DNA from: Pleurostoma richardsiae
Taxonomy: Eukaryota; Ascomycota; Sordariomycetes; Calosphaeriales; Pleurostomataceae
Direction: 5' to 3'
DNA length: 64,000 nt
NCBI GenBank assembly: GCA_030052745.1
Contig: JANBVO010000056.1
Span: forward strand, 122,750 to 186,749
A program made the translations under genes and the position numbers. Shown here in pieces: positions 25,396 through 37,602 of the stretch (position 1 is its first letter; each line of letters starts with the position of its first letter). A model generated the notes under the pieces. That model saw nothing but the letters and a program-made list of their open reading frames with translations, searched no databases and was not told where the DNA came from.

Positions 25396-28300
25396 TAATG
25401 GAAGCTGACTACTTCTCGAATGCTCGAATGCTTGTCTTCGCCCACCAACCCACCAAACCGCAGCCGCGTTCTTAGCAGAAAATCGGGCGTACTGTGCCTA
25501 CTGCGACTACTCACTTGGCCCGTGCAGTGACGCTGGCTCGCCCGGCGTTGCTATATACGAATCCCAACTAGCCATTTGTGACTTCCGGGGACACGGCTCT
25601 GTCAGAGCCGGCACATCTAGACGACCACCCTCCATTACTATCTTTGAGACCGGCGCGGGGCCCTGTTCTGCTTCGTGGCCAGTCTCTAAAATAGCAGGAC
25701 AGCTCCTTCTCGCCTCGGCATCGGACAATACAACTTGCAGCACAGGCGCATCACTCTGCCGTATAGCATGAGTACAGCAGCAAGTACGGTCGAACACAAC
25801 CGAAAGGACATGTTTTGCATGCTTGCCGACGTAACTGAGATCTGCCGCCTCGCCCCTCGTCTAGCTGCAGTTGTTTTGATAACTTTACAAGCGGGCGGCA
25901 TCTTCGCAGACCGATCCGGGATGACGACTACCCTCCTTCTTCCGGGCTGTCTTTCACAGCCGTTCAAAGCTTGCTTGGAACGTGTGTGGCTTGTTCGTCA
26001 TGGCTTAAGGACGGGACACAAATTACTTTCCAAGAAATTCCATGTCGAGATATATACGCATAGCCGAACGACAAGCAGATACTCTGACGACAACTCCTCC
26101 AGGCGGGGAGATGCAGCCTCCCCACATCACAGCTAGATGTTCAACTTCCCCGGTTGAGAATGATACCTGGGGTATCAGCCAAAGTACCAACTGTACTTCT
26201 TTTTTCTGGGGTTGCTTGCACCACCTGTAGCGCTCTCGTCGGTAGAACAATCCACGAATCTGGTTGGAGGGGATCCCAGGGTAGTCGGGCCGAGCTCCCG
26301 TCACGCACCCCTCAACGCGGGAAATTGTGTGGCCTACCTATTACGACAGGTCATTCTTCAATCGACCCCGTCAATCAGCCTCGCTTTGCTGTCGAGGACT
26401 ATTCTCTATCTGCGCGCTGCACGGAGGTTGACCCGGAAGCGGCAAAACAGGAAAACGCGGCGATGAGCAACCCCAGGACGTGGGTGCCTTGATTGTCTCT
26501 TGCTTTTTTACAGATACAAAGCCATGATTCCATCGACAACACGTCTGGACCAGCATTGTCTTGGGTCCCAGTATGCGTCACTTGTCTATGATTCCTACTG
26601 CAGGTTCTAGTCACAGCTTTTGTGAGGATCTGCTATTACGTCTGGTGTGTTGAGAGTTGACCAAGGTTCTCTACCATCGGAGTCATTGCTATCTGCTTGT
26701 GAACGTTAGGACCCGGAAGCGCGGCTTTGAGAAGGCCTGCGACACTTAGGGACGGAAAATGAATCTATGGAGGGATGGATAGTGATTGCTTTATGACGCT
26801 TCAGGCAGTCCACTTGGACTATTTCCCTTTGTTTAGGAGCAATGTGTGGTGTACGATGTCGATGAGGATGTACTATATATACGTGCCATCAGGCAACGAC
26901 ACTGCATGGACAGATACTGGCAGTGAGGTCAGACTGCTACTGAGACGCTGCCCTGTTTACGCATTCCGCATTTCTTACGTGTACTGGACGCGTCGCCTGT
27001 AGGCCTCCTACATCCTGACTTGAGATGCTGGTGAACCATGTTCTTCGGCGGCTGGCGGCTTTGCCATTTTGATGCTCACTAAGATCTGGGGAAAGGATGT
27101 ACATACTATACACACGGTGAGGAGCCGACTCGGCCCGAGACGGGCCGCTAACACGAGACTTCATCGCTGATTGCCCGTCTGTTCAGCAGCCGTTACGGCC
27201 CTAGCTACTTGCGGCGAGCTAGGGGATCTCGCCTCTAGATGCTATCTGGAGAGTCGACGAAAACCCACCGCCGACAATAGTATTCGGTCCTCATACTCTG
27301 GAGCCGGGCTCAACCTCGACGCTGAGCTGCAGTGTCGCACAGACGCGGGGTAACCCTCCGGGGAACCGAACCTGGTGTCTCCAGGGGTTGCGTGTCGGGC
27401 CTCCGGGCCCCCCGCATCTCCAGTAGTGTAGTCTCGGATAGTCCCTAGACTCTATTGCTAGGCGGTCTCGCCGGCGATCCTCTCTGCTGTGGATATCGGT
27501 CCTTTTGCTGCTCGGTACCAGATCTGACGGGCAGCGCGGAGGGCGAGATACCGCAAGTGGAGATGATTGAGGACTTGTGAGTACCCTGGCCGCTTGGGAG
27601 CTTTGGGTTTGTGATATGATGATCGGTTTGTGAGCTGGTCAGGATCATGATCGGGACAGAGAGGAATCGTGGAGGTTGAGGCCGGAGACTTGCGCCATGA
27701 GTGGAAGTGGAACGAACAGGCACTGCAGCTCTTGCAGGGTGCGGTTTGCACCGCTTTCGCCCGAGGCAATGTTGTCCATGATCGCAACACGTCCCACTAT
27801 TTCTCTGTTGACACCAAAGGGCAAAAGAAGGCGTGGATGCTGCAGTGCTGGGGATAGGTAGGCCGGGGTATTGATTGCACTTCGACAGGGAGAGTCAGTC
27901 GCTTGCCCGCCTCACTTACACCAGCCACTCTGCAGCCTTCGGTACACTACCGGCGGGGGCGCACTGCAGGACTGGCAGAAGGAGCGCTGTCTCATCTCGC
28001 TAATAACGGCTTGCCGCACTGCAATCTGCACCTCTAGATGCAGTGTGCAGCACCAGGAACGCCCCCTCGGAGCCTTGTGTGCGGCTTTGGGTCTTCTTCG
28101 TGCAGTTTTTCCGAGACGAGGCCGCCGGCCAAGCCTCAGCAGCCTACCAGGCGCAGAGCGATGCTCTGGTCGCCGTGGGACTATCGACAGCCTGCTGGGT
28201 CCTGCATTGCATGTCGGGCGTGCCCTCAGGGGTTCACTTCGAGAGCCTTGCAGGGCTGCCCCGGCGGGTGGTCTTGAACTAAGGCATAGGGCATCGAGAA

Positions 28301-30241
28301 CTGCACAAATGCAGCAGCTACCCCAACCGTTAACCCTGCACTTGCAGGCGATAATGGGGCATGCGTGTCAAGAGAGGATATTGACCCATCAAGTGTCTGG
28401 GGGGCTGCTGACATGACTAGACATGTGCAAGATTTTCGCGGGGAAAGGCCTCCTCGCGCTGGCATTTGTCGACAAGTGGCCTGGTCTCCTGACGCGGGAG
28501 GCTCAGGAGACAGCGGGATGTGAGCAGAAAAAGTGCCGCTCATCTGACGCACTCTGCTTTTCCACTCACAAGGGAGATGCACTTGCGTCGAGAGTGCCAG
28601 CCCATTGTAAGTGTATGTTGACGGAAGAGGAGACAAACCGTCATGATACCATCTGTCGACCCATTATGACGTGGTTGAGCGTTTTGATCGTCTCAAGGCC
28701 AGTTTCAGAGCGTCGGCTCGGGTTCCGGGTGGCGTCTCGCCCGGCTCCAGTGTCAAAGGCAGCCGGGGCGGCACTTGGTGACGACGATCTCCCGCAGGTG
28801 GATCGGGGGGTCCCGCTCAGTGCCTGCTGGGCACATGGGGATGCGCAGTGCGGAACGCGGAATGCTCTGACCGGGGAGTTGGGGGCCAGGCTCCGCGCCG
28901 GCAGCGAGCCGGCACCACAGAGGATTCCACTCCGAATGTGGGGAATCCGGAGGTGTAAGTAGATTGGCAGGGCTGATTGAAGGGGAGTTCATACATAAGT
29001 TACATAGGTACGTAAAAGTGCATGCTATCGTCAGACTGCAATTGGGCTGCTGCATGCGCAGGGTGGCATCTCAGATATCACTTTGTTTGCCAAAAGCACC
29101 AAAGGGCTCATAACTTATGGGCCAGTCAGTCAGTCAGTCAGTCAGTCCGTCGGTCATCCAGTCGGTCATCCAGTCGGTCACCTTGCACAGCATGAGGAAC
29201 TCCGGTGCGAGTGATACGCTGGCTGCCGCCGGACGGAGACGGATCAAGTCACGTGGGTGATTTACGGCGTAGTCGCAGACAGGGAACCCGGACGGGAGCT
29301 GGAGCTTCCAAGATTTCACAGCCACCCCCATTTCGTGTTGCGGGATCGTCGCCATTTCGATTTCGATTTGAGCACGAAATTTGCATTTGGTCCCGAATCC
29401 CCTCTCCCACCGCGTGTCAAAGCAGCCGTCGTCGACGCCGCTACGGGGCCCAGCCAGTAGTAAGCAAAGCGAAGCTGGGGATAAGCTGGGCATCAATCAG
29501 CGGGTTCGTCCTGCGTCGCACGAAATCTGGTCCGACAATCATCGGCCCCTATTCAGGCCAGTTACGAAGTGCCAGTCCAGCTGTGGTTGCAAAACCGCCG
29601 CCCTCCTCCCCCTGATGAGCCGGGCTACTGGCCGGCTCCTTCACCTCCCTCTCGACTCTGCTGCAGACTCGACGGGTCGCTACTGGTGCCGTTTCTGCTA
29701 TCGCTGCTGCTGCCGCCGCCGCTGCTGGTGCCCAATTCCGCCATAGGTGAGTGAAGTGTGTGTGATGCACCTTGGCTCCTTCCAAGAGCACAGAGCAGAA
29801 AGCGGAGAGCCGCTCTTCGCTCTGGGAATTCCAGGGCGTGCTAGGCCGGCCGCTTTCTGACGAGCCTGCATGGCCCGTCATGCGAATGCTTTCACCCCCG
29901 CTGCAGTCGCTGCGGAGCGCTCATGCATGTCCAGGTCTCAGCGGGCCACTCATGAGCCACCAGCTGGCCAGCTCGCCATATCCTGCAGCACCCCCAGCAG
30001 TAGCCTTCACCCTCTCGAATTTCAGCATTTTTCTCGAATGCCGCCGGCTCGGGGCTGACTCAGGGACGAATGGCAAAGTCCCGTCACCACGAGAGCGCTA
30101 GAGGCAGCAGACACAGGAGAGAGTCTCGCGGATACTCCCCGGGCCCCGAGAATGATTGGCCCCGGGCGGACGACCCGGACCACACATTCGCCGCCTCACA
30201 GCACCAGGCGACGAGACGAGAGACTTAGGGACGAGCCCAAA
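25396..30241. other. 4.8 kb gene-poor intergenic region
   Basis: No gene is supported. Open frames are short, overlapping and without motifs. A (CAGT)n run followed by a duplicated 12-mer lies at 29123-29180. The final kilobase upstream of 30242 should include the promoter and leader of the RBR ligase gene. Confidence 0.5.
29123..29180. repeat. (CAGT)n microsatellite and adjoining 12-bp direct repeat
   Basis: Six CAGT units (29123-29146) run into a CGGTCATCCAGT unit that occurs twice in tandem and then continues partly (29149-29180). The tract is non-coding. Confidence 0.8.
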
Positions 30242-32867
30242 ATGTCCTCCTCGCGCCATCACCATCGACGGCCGTCGACGTCCGTCCGGGCAGCAGCGCA
30301 CTCCATCTCGTCGTCTGTGACGAGCATGCGTCTTCCTCGCTCCTCGACCATGCCACTGATGACCAGGCCCACGACAACCGTCGCCCACCGCCGGCTTACC
30401 GCGAAGGACTCATGGCCCTACGACGAAGACCGCATCTCGAGGTCCGATAGCCGGAGGAGCGGCTCGCGCAGGGATGTGAGCCCACCCTCAGCCCACCAGT
30501 ACCGCTCAACCCCGGACACCCGGAGGTCCTCGCGCACGTCCGTGTCCGAGTCCGACGACGAGACCGATGTGACCGTTTCTACTCAGGATGAGAGGGAGGA
30601 GAGGAGTCCGCGGAGACAAGTGAAAGACCTATACGTTGTGCCGGTTGAGAGGAGACGCCGGCGTCACCACCAGAGCCGTCCCAGGAAGACGCAGCAAGAA
30701 ATCATCTACGAAGAGGAGGATGGGGAGGACGAAGAGAGAGACCAGGAGCAGGAGGAAGAGGTGGAAGAGGAGGTCTACCAGTATCGAGAGGAAGATGACA
30801 GGCGGTCGAGGCATGCCCCTCGTCTTGAGGAGAAACGGTCACAATCGCGCCACTCGTCGGATCGGCACGGACGTCGTGAGTACCAGCGGCTTCCGCACGG
30901 CGCGCATCGGGATCGGTCTCGGATACCCAGTATTGACGACGAGCGACCTTCGCCTTCACCGAAGAGGTTCGCGTCCTTCCCTGTAAGACTTATTACCTGA
31001 GAACTCACACGCGGCTAGGTCATCAAAGCGGTACTATGAATCAGAAATGGTGCATTCTGAGAAGCCGCCGTCATCGCTGCGGCGGTCGAACACCACGGGG
31101 GTTTCTCAAGTTACCACATCGCAAACTGTAAGCTCTTCGGCGAAACGCTCGTCGACTTTCCTTGGCAGTTTCTTTGGTTCATCACTTCAGGCACACGCGT
31201 CTGAAAAGCCTGTAAAAATGTAAGCATTACCCGGAGAAGCTCCATGGTCTAGACAGTCTGACTGACATGGCCAGTGTTGATTGTGTTGTCTGTATGGACG
31301 AGCTCCCTTCCCGCAAAACAGCCAAGCTGAAGTGTGGTCACCGCATGTGCAACCACTGCCTCAAGCGAAGCTTCAAGTTATCCATCACAGACCCCCAGCA
31401 CATGCCCCCCAAATGCTGCACGTCAGACAACATACCCCTCAAGCATGTTGAGCGCCTGTTTGACATGACGTTTAAAAAGAACTGGAACAAGAAGTTCGCC
31501 GAGTACTCCTCCCGAAACCGAATCTACTGTCCGTCGAGGCGATGCGGCGAGTGGATCAGGCCCGAGGACACCTACCACGAAGACGGCCGCGTGGTAGCGA
31601 AATGCGGCCATTGTAAGACCAAAGTTTGCTGCGCCTGCAACGGTAAATGGCACAAGTCCAGAGAGTGCCCCGGGGACGACGAGACCAACAGGCTCCTTGA
31701 GCAGGCCAAGGAAGAAGGTTGGCAACGGTGCTACAGGTGTAAGGCTATGGTTGAGCTCAAGGAGGGATGCAACCATATGACTTGGTATGGCCGGAATACA
31801 CTGCTGCTACTCATGCGGAGGACGTCCTGCTGACACCCAATTCTAGCCGCTGTGGAGCCGAGTTTTGTATGATATGTGGTGCGAAGTGGAAGGGCTGCGA
31901 GTGCCCCTGGTTTAACTATGATGATGTCGAGAACGACCGACTGGACCACATGCAGATACCGATCCCGATCCGTACGGGCCGCGCCGACTACCAGACGCCT
32001 CCGTCACCGCGGGATTACCGGCCGGGGGGGCCACCTCCCCTTACGGCAGCTAGGCCGAGGCCACGGAGCTACGAGGAGGAAATGTACCTCCGCAGATTAC
32101 AGGAGCAACGCGACGGGCACCTAGCTCGCAGATTACAGGTGTCCGATGACTATCATGACCGTGACGACTACTTGGATGACATCGGAGACGTCACAGGCCT
32201 CGGAAACCAGGCCGGGCACTTCATGAATGATAACTACAGACGGCGACCGGAGCCAATCGTTGTACCGCCACCGCCACCGCCCCCAATACCAATACCCCAG
32301 TTTAATCCTTTTGAGAGAGTTGAGAGAGTTGAGAGGGTCGAGAGGGCTTCTTCGGGCCCAGATTATGTCTCGGGTATCAACCGAGCACGGGGTGTGCGGG
32401 CCTCGTCTCTGGAGAGGCGGCTCGCGGACCGCTTCAACCCGGACTTGAGGCACAGCCCGACGAATCGGTCGTCCATGGCGGACTACACAGGGCCGCCACC
32501 AACGCTCCGAACATCTATGACGATGCCCCCGATGCCTACGACCGTGCCTGTGGCCATGCCGGCGGTACCGCCACCGCCTTCCGCGGTCCCGATGGCGAGA
32601 CGGCACACCCTGGAAGACGACCGATACAACAGCCCGCGGAGCAGGCTCTCTGAGCGGCTCGGGCCGAACCCGCGCATGAATTACGACTACGCCGACTACG
32701 AGAGCGAGGTAGCCCCGCACAGCCCGCACGGCCACCGGCAGCACCTTCGGGATCCGCCCAAGCAGTCGATAATGGCGGGCTTGGGAGGGCAGGGGCGCGG
32801 CATGGACAGAGTGTCGCAGTGGAGGACCCATGTCGAGCCTGGGCTGCCGGAAGCGGAAGCGGCCTAG
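30242..32867 (+). CDS. RBR-type (RING1-IBR-RING2) E3 ubiquitin ligase
   Basis: An ubiquitin ligase of the RBR class, which passes ubiquitin through a catalytic Cys in RING2. Proposed exons are 30242-30966, 31019-31219, 31275-31784 and 31847-32867, giving 818 residues. RING1 starts at about 312 (CVVCMDEL, then CGHRMCNHC). The IBR follows (YCPSRRCGEW ... CGHCKTKVCCACNGKWH ... C). RING2 reads CYRCKAMVELKEGCNHMTC and continues RCGAEFCMICGAKW after intron 3, with the likely active Cys at about 474. The first 240 residues are Ser/Arg-rich with an acidic Glu run. The C-terminus is Pro-rich and disordered, and contains a short ERV repeat. Introns 2 and 3 are clear. Intron 1 is less certain: the next exon must join in phase 2, and the best donor is GTTCGC at 30967; GTCCTT at 30973 also fits. 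Confidence 0.88.
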
Positions 32868-33756
32868 TCGAGTTGTTTGGTTTCTTCTTCCTACGCTATG
32901 ACGGGACGATTTACGACAGGTGTTTTTGTCGCTGGCTTGTTCACTGCATCCATACTCGTTTGGCTATCTGTCTGTCCGTCTGTTCTTGTCCGAAGCGTGT
33001 TTCTGTGCGTTTTCTGCTTGGCTTGGAGGGTCTTGTTGTAGAATAATTGGCCATCACTCACGTGTGGTGTTATAGGGCAGGCAGGAGTTATTGCTTGGGA
33101 GTTGTTTGGGCAGGACGGATCCCTGGACTTCCGGTAGCTAATGGAGACTGACAATGTAATAGTGGGCGGGCATCTCGTCTGCTGCATCCATCTCGATGCA
33201 TTGGACTGACTCTATCTTGGTTGTCGTGTACGGAACAGGTCTTGGATGTGGTATCTACCGTCTATCTGCCCGTCTCGAGATCGATCTTACAGAGATGATC
33301 TGACGAACCCGACTCCCTCCTTCCTTAGCAAGGTGAGAGCGCTGTTCCAGTTGTCCAAGTGAGGCCACCAATCTGGACAGACGTTGGGCAGCGTTGTTAG
33401 TGCGGGATTGTAGGGTCGGGCTGCAACTGGTGCGAACAGTCGACGATGTGTCTATTGTGTCCAATGCATAGGGCACCCGAGGTAAAGCTAGCGGTGGAAG
33501 GATGAGATAATACGGGCCAATTGAGCCCAATCCGATCCCTTACTGTAGGCAGCTCCAGTCATTGTCCAGCCCACTCGGCCCCGGCTCCGGCCCCACACCT
33601 CCTCCAACGCTGTTTTATTCTGCCCTTTTTTTCTGCGATTGAGGCTCGCAGCTCCGGAGCACTGCTGCTTCACGTGTGTGATGCGCCCGCGCCCTCGCCG
33701 TGCCCTCCCTCCACACGACGCGCCTCCACGGCAAGAGAATGTGGATTGCCCGGAGA
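32868..33756. other. intergenic region upstream of the TGT gene
   Basis: About 0.9 kb. It should hold the RBR gene terminator and the promoter of the tRNA-guanine transglycosylase gene. An in-frame ATG at 33739 could extend the latter by six residues. I see no other gene. Confidence 0.5.
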
Positions 33757-35210
33757 ATGGCATCCACCTCCACCAAGTCAGCATCCTCGGCCGCCCTCAC
33801 CTTTGAGCTGGTGGCCACCTGCTCTGTAAGCGAGGCCGCTCCTGTCTTCCCTCCGGCATCCACTCCCTGTCCTTCTCCACCCCTCGCCTCCCCCATGCAC
33901 CAGATGATCATCCTCTGCTTCCTGCACGCCTGTTTGACCAAGAGCGCTCATCCTGATCAGCCGTCCCTCGTCTAGACCACGCGCGCCCGGGCCTCCGTCC
34001 TCACGCTGCCCCATGGCCCCGTTAACCTCCCCATCTTCATGCCCGTGGCCACCCAGGCCTCGCTCAAGGGTCTCACGCCCGAGCAGCTGGAGGACACGGG
34101 CTGCCGCCTGTGCCTCAACAACACGTATCATCTCGGGCTGAAACCGGGCCAGGAGGTCCTCGACGCCGTCGGCGGCGCGCACAAGCTGCAGGGCTGGAAG
34201 CACAACATCCTGACCGACAGCGGCGGGTGAGTCGCATCCCCCTTCCTTGCCCCCACCCTGCGCGTCTTCCTGGCCTGCTGACTTGTCTGTCTAGCTTCCA
34301 GATGGTCTCCCTCCTCAAGCTCGCCACAATCACCGAGGAGGGCGTCCGCTTCCTCTCCCCCCACGACGGCAGCCCCATGCTCCTGACCCCCGAGCACTCC
34401 ATCGCCCTGCAGAACAGCATCGGCTCCGACATCATCATGCAGCTCGACGACGTGCTGGTCACCACCTCGCCCGACGCGGCGCGCATGCGCGAGGCCATGC
34501 ACCGCTCCGTGCGCTGGCTCGACCGGTGCATCGCCGCGCACCGCAACCCGACGACCCAGAACCTCTTCTGCATCATCCAGGGTGGGCTCGACCTCGACAT
34601 GCGCCGGGAGTGCGCCCGCGCCATGGTGGCGCGCGACACGCCCGGGATCGCCATCGGCGGGCTCAGCGGCGGCGAGGCCAAGGCCGACTACTGCCGCGTC
34701 GTCGAGGCCTGCACGGCCCTGCTCCCGGAGCTCAAGCCCCGCTACGTCATGGGCATCGGCTACCCGGAGGACCTGGTGGTCAGCGTGGCGCTGGGGGCCG
34801 ACATGTTCGACTGTGTGTGGCCGACGCGCACGGCGCGGTTCGGCAACGCCGTCACCGCGGCCGGGGTGCTCAAGCTCAACCGCGCCGAGTACGCCGCCGA
34901 CTTCGGCCCCGTGGAGGCGGGGTGCGCGTGCGCGTGCTGCCGCCCCGCCGCCGACGGCGGGCTGGGCGTCACGCGGGCGTTCGTGCACCACAACGCCGGC
35001 AAGGAGACGGTGGCCGCGCACCTGCTCAGCATACACAACGTGCACTACCAGCTGGCGCTCATGCGCGCCGCGCGCGAGGCCATCGTCGAGGACCGGTTCC
35101 CGGCGTTCGTGAGGGGGTTCTTCGCGGCGCGGTACGCCGACAGGGGCGCCTACCCGGAGTGGGCGGTCGATGCGCTCAGGGGGGTGGGCGTCGATCTAAT
35201 GGAAGACTGA
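33757..35210 (+). CDS. QTRT1: queuine tRNA-ribosyltransferase catalytic subunit (eukaryotic TGT, QTRT1)
   Basis: It exchanges guanine-34 for queuine in the anticodon of tRNAs with GUN anticodons; in eukaryotes it works as a heterodimer with QTRT2, which is not in this window. Exons 33757-33825, 33976-34226 and 34295-35210 encode 411 residues, near the size of human QTRT1. Family marks are [38 protein letters not shown] (Asp104, the general acid-base position), [22 protein letters not shown] and [16 protein letters not shown]. In the last, Asp279 sits where the human nucleophile Asp279 is. Zinc ligands fit Cys317, Cys319 and Cys322 plus His338 or His339. Both introns have clear ends (GTAAGC...TAG and GTGAGT...TAG with a CTGAC branch). 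Third codon positions are strongly GC-rich, which creates long antisense and shifted open frames that should be ignored. Confidence 0.96.
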
Positions 35211-36435
35211 TGATGATCACTTCTCATGTGTGCCTTCATCCCTTGTGCTCTTCTTGCTCAAATGCTGTGACTGACTGGCACATGACGGCCATTGCCCTTC
35301 TGACGCCGACCTTCTTTCGTCGTGTCTATGCCTCAATTTACCCCAATGTCACGCTCCTGATGTGTGTGATCTCTCCCGTTGCGGGCCATTTCCAAGTCAT
35401 AGGTAATGCCTCCTTCCTTCACTGGGGATTTTGAGTATGCTGAACTTGTCAGATTTATCCCTGATTGTAGCAAAAGACTTGGGGGATAACAGTAAGCCAC
35501 TTGTCAGGGCCTTATTCCTTCGCTATCCCCATCCACTCCATCTCGACTCCTGATCTCATGCTCAACCGCCAGCTTCCGTCTGCACCAAATAAGGTTTACC
35601 ACTCTCTAGTACCCGGCCTCTTCTCTCAACCAGAGAGAGCGGACTCTCATGAGATGAAATTTAATCAGGAGGTTCAAAATTGGTTCCTGCAGGCAGACAG
35701 GCGTCGTTCCTACCGTGGTGGAATTTGAGAAATGGCTTTATCTCATACGGTTCATGAAACCCTTCTCATGACGATGTTATCCTTATAGCATGGCTATCAC
35801 TCTAAAGAAGCTACCTAAATAGGTAGCCAAACCAGATTCTCCATATTTTATCACCGTCATCTCTTTTTCCCTTCCATGAGATGTCTAGACTAACAACTAG
35901 TAACAACGATTTCGCACATCAGACAGTCTTGGGAAAGAATTACTGTTCCTCCTTTCTTGATCTTTGGCCCAAACTAAGTTCTCCTTTCCCCCTTCTTTTG
36001 TTTCGGTCTCGCTTGGAGGATTCGCACCCGAGGTCGTAACGGTGCGATTAGAGTATTCAGTTACGTTTAAGTCATGACATGAGTTGATGGAAACGAGGTC
36101 TTGTTTCCCTAAGTCAACCCCGGTACATATACTACGGCCACAGACCTGGAGACATGCTACGATGCTGAGCCCGACTCGAAAACGCTGATTAGGGACTATC
36201 TCATTAAGCAGGCTGGTATCAGTAAGCGTCAATCATGCCAGGAATTCTAGGTCTCATATATCAATCAATGTCCTCCCTTGGAGCTCGAGCTCACGCCCGG
36301 TCGAGGTCCTGCAAAAAAGTCGTCCACATATTGACATTACCACGGTCAAAACACCAAGCAACTGGACAAAATCGGTAAGCCGGAATCCTTCCGAGGCAAA
36401 TCATGACCACAGCCACCTCTTGCTCTCCGGCGGGC
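35211..36435. other. intergenic region between convergent genes
   Basis: About 1.2 kb between the 3' ends of QTRT1 and the Cys-rich wall protein gene. It is somewhat AT-richer than its surroundings. No gene is supported. Confidence 0.5.
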
Positions 36436-37602
36436 TTAGATTAGGAAGAAGAACGATAGGAGGAAGGTGAGCCCATTCACAGCCCAACCCACCGGGCCGT
36501 CCCGTGCCGCAAGCGCCGCGGCGGCGGTGGTGGTGGTTGCTGAAGACCCTCCTCCGGCCTGGACGGTTACGGTAGTGGTCGCAGTCGGAGACGTCGAGGA
36601 AGACGTCGAGGACGACGAACGGGTGGCGGTCGTTTCAGTGGTGCCGAACGCCAATGGCGAGCTGGTACTCCGCGGGGAAGAAGACGTTGTCGCCGCCGGG
36701 GTATAATCCTCGCAGAATGTCGTTAACGACGCATAATCTACGCTTTGTCAGTTTCTCATCACCAAGTTGCGCGGAGTGCTGGGTAAGTAGCTCACCTGTG
36801 TAGATATCGGGAGAAGCCGTGGAGATGTACGTCGCGCAAGACGCAACATAATCGTCAAAGGCGGTGGTATATGTCGAGCCCGAGTAGCTGCAGAAGATGT
36901 CAATGGAATATACACCCGCGACGATAGGGGATTTCTGTCTTACCAGACACACGACGCTTGAGATCTAGCGGGAAGGTCGGTGAAATCGTCCACCGATTGG
37001 CTGCAAGAGGCGACGATGTACGCCGCAGAAGTGCAAGCCTCAGGCTCGACATCGTCTGAACCTGAAGCGCTTGTCGTGGCGCTTGTCGTGGCGCGAGCCC
37101 GCGAGGTAGTAGTAGTAGTACTGGCAGGCACGAACTCGCTGGTTGACGTGGCAGTCGCAGTTGCAGTGGGAAGTGCGCCACCACAAACATTCCCCTGGGA
37201 GAAGCAGAACTCCTGAACAGCGGATTGGACTTTTGTTTGTTAATATATAATTTACGGATTCACAGCCAATGCTCTTAACTCACCTGTGTACTCGGTAGAA
37301 TACTGTCGCATCGAGGACTCGCTAATGTAGTCTGCGCAACTGCCATAGGTATCGGCCACATTTGACGCCGAGTAGCAGCACAAGCATGCCGCCTGCGTGA
37401 CGGCTGGTAGATCGGTGAAGTCCGGGTAGGCATCGAAACAGTATGCCTCTAAGGCTTCAGCGGTCACACAGGCCAGGAGACCATCGTCCGTCTCCGTGGC
37501 AGCGGCAACCACAGCCGCGAGGGCATTGGGCGTGGGAATAGGCAAAGTGGCCACGGCGCCTTGCGCCGCCAGGAGAAGGATTGCTGCAAGTGAACGAGCC
37601 AT
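36436..37602 (-). CDS. predicted GPI-anchored, secreted protein with two Cys-rich modules
   Basis: I recognise no named family. Four exons on the minus strand (37602-37284, 37229-36944, 36887-36796, 36737-36436) encode 332 residues. A signal peptide (about 1-19) is followed by a Cys module with the core FTDLPAVTQAACLCCYS and a later SCADYIS. A Thr/Ser-rich linker follows, then a second copy of the module (DDFTDLPARSQASCVCYS ... SCATYIS). A Ser/Thr-rich stalk leads to a C-terminal hydrophobic tail (VNGLTFLLSFFFLI) typical of a GPI-anchor signal. Introns 1 and 3 follow matching positions after the first and second module (both split a Gly/Val/Asp codon after TAC ACA), so the gene probably arose by internal duplication. 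All introns have GT...AG ends. Likely at the cell wall or plasma membrane; function unknown. Confidence 0.8.

Noticed and set aside
34128-35045. 305-codon antisense and 302-codon shifted open frames over QTRT1
   Set aside because: QTRT1 is certain from its catalytic and zinc residues; these frames are by-products of its codon bias.
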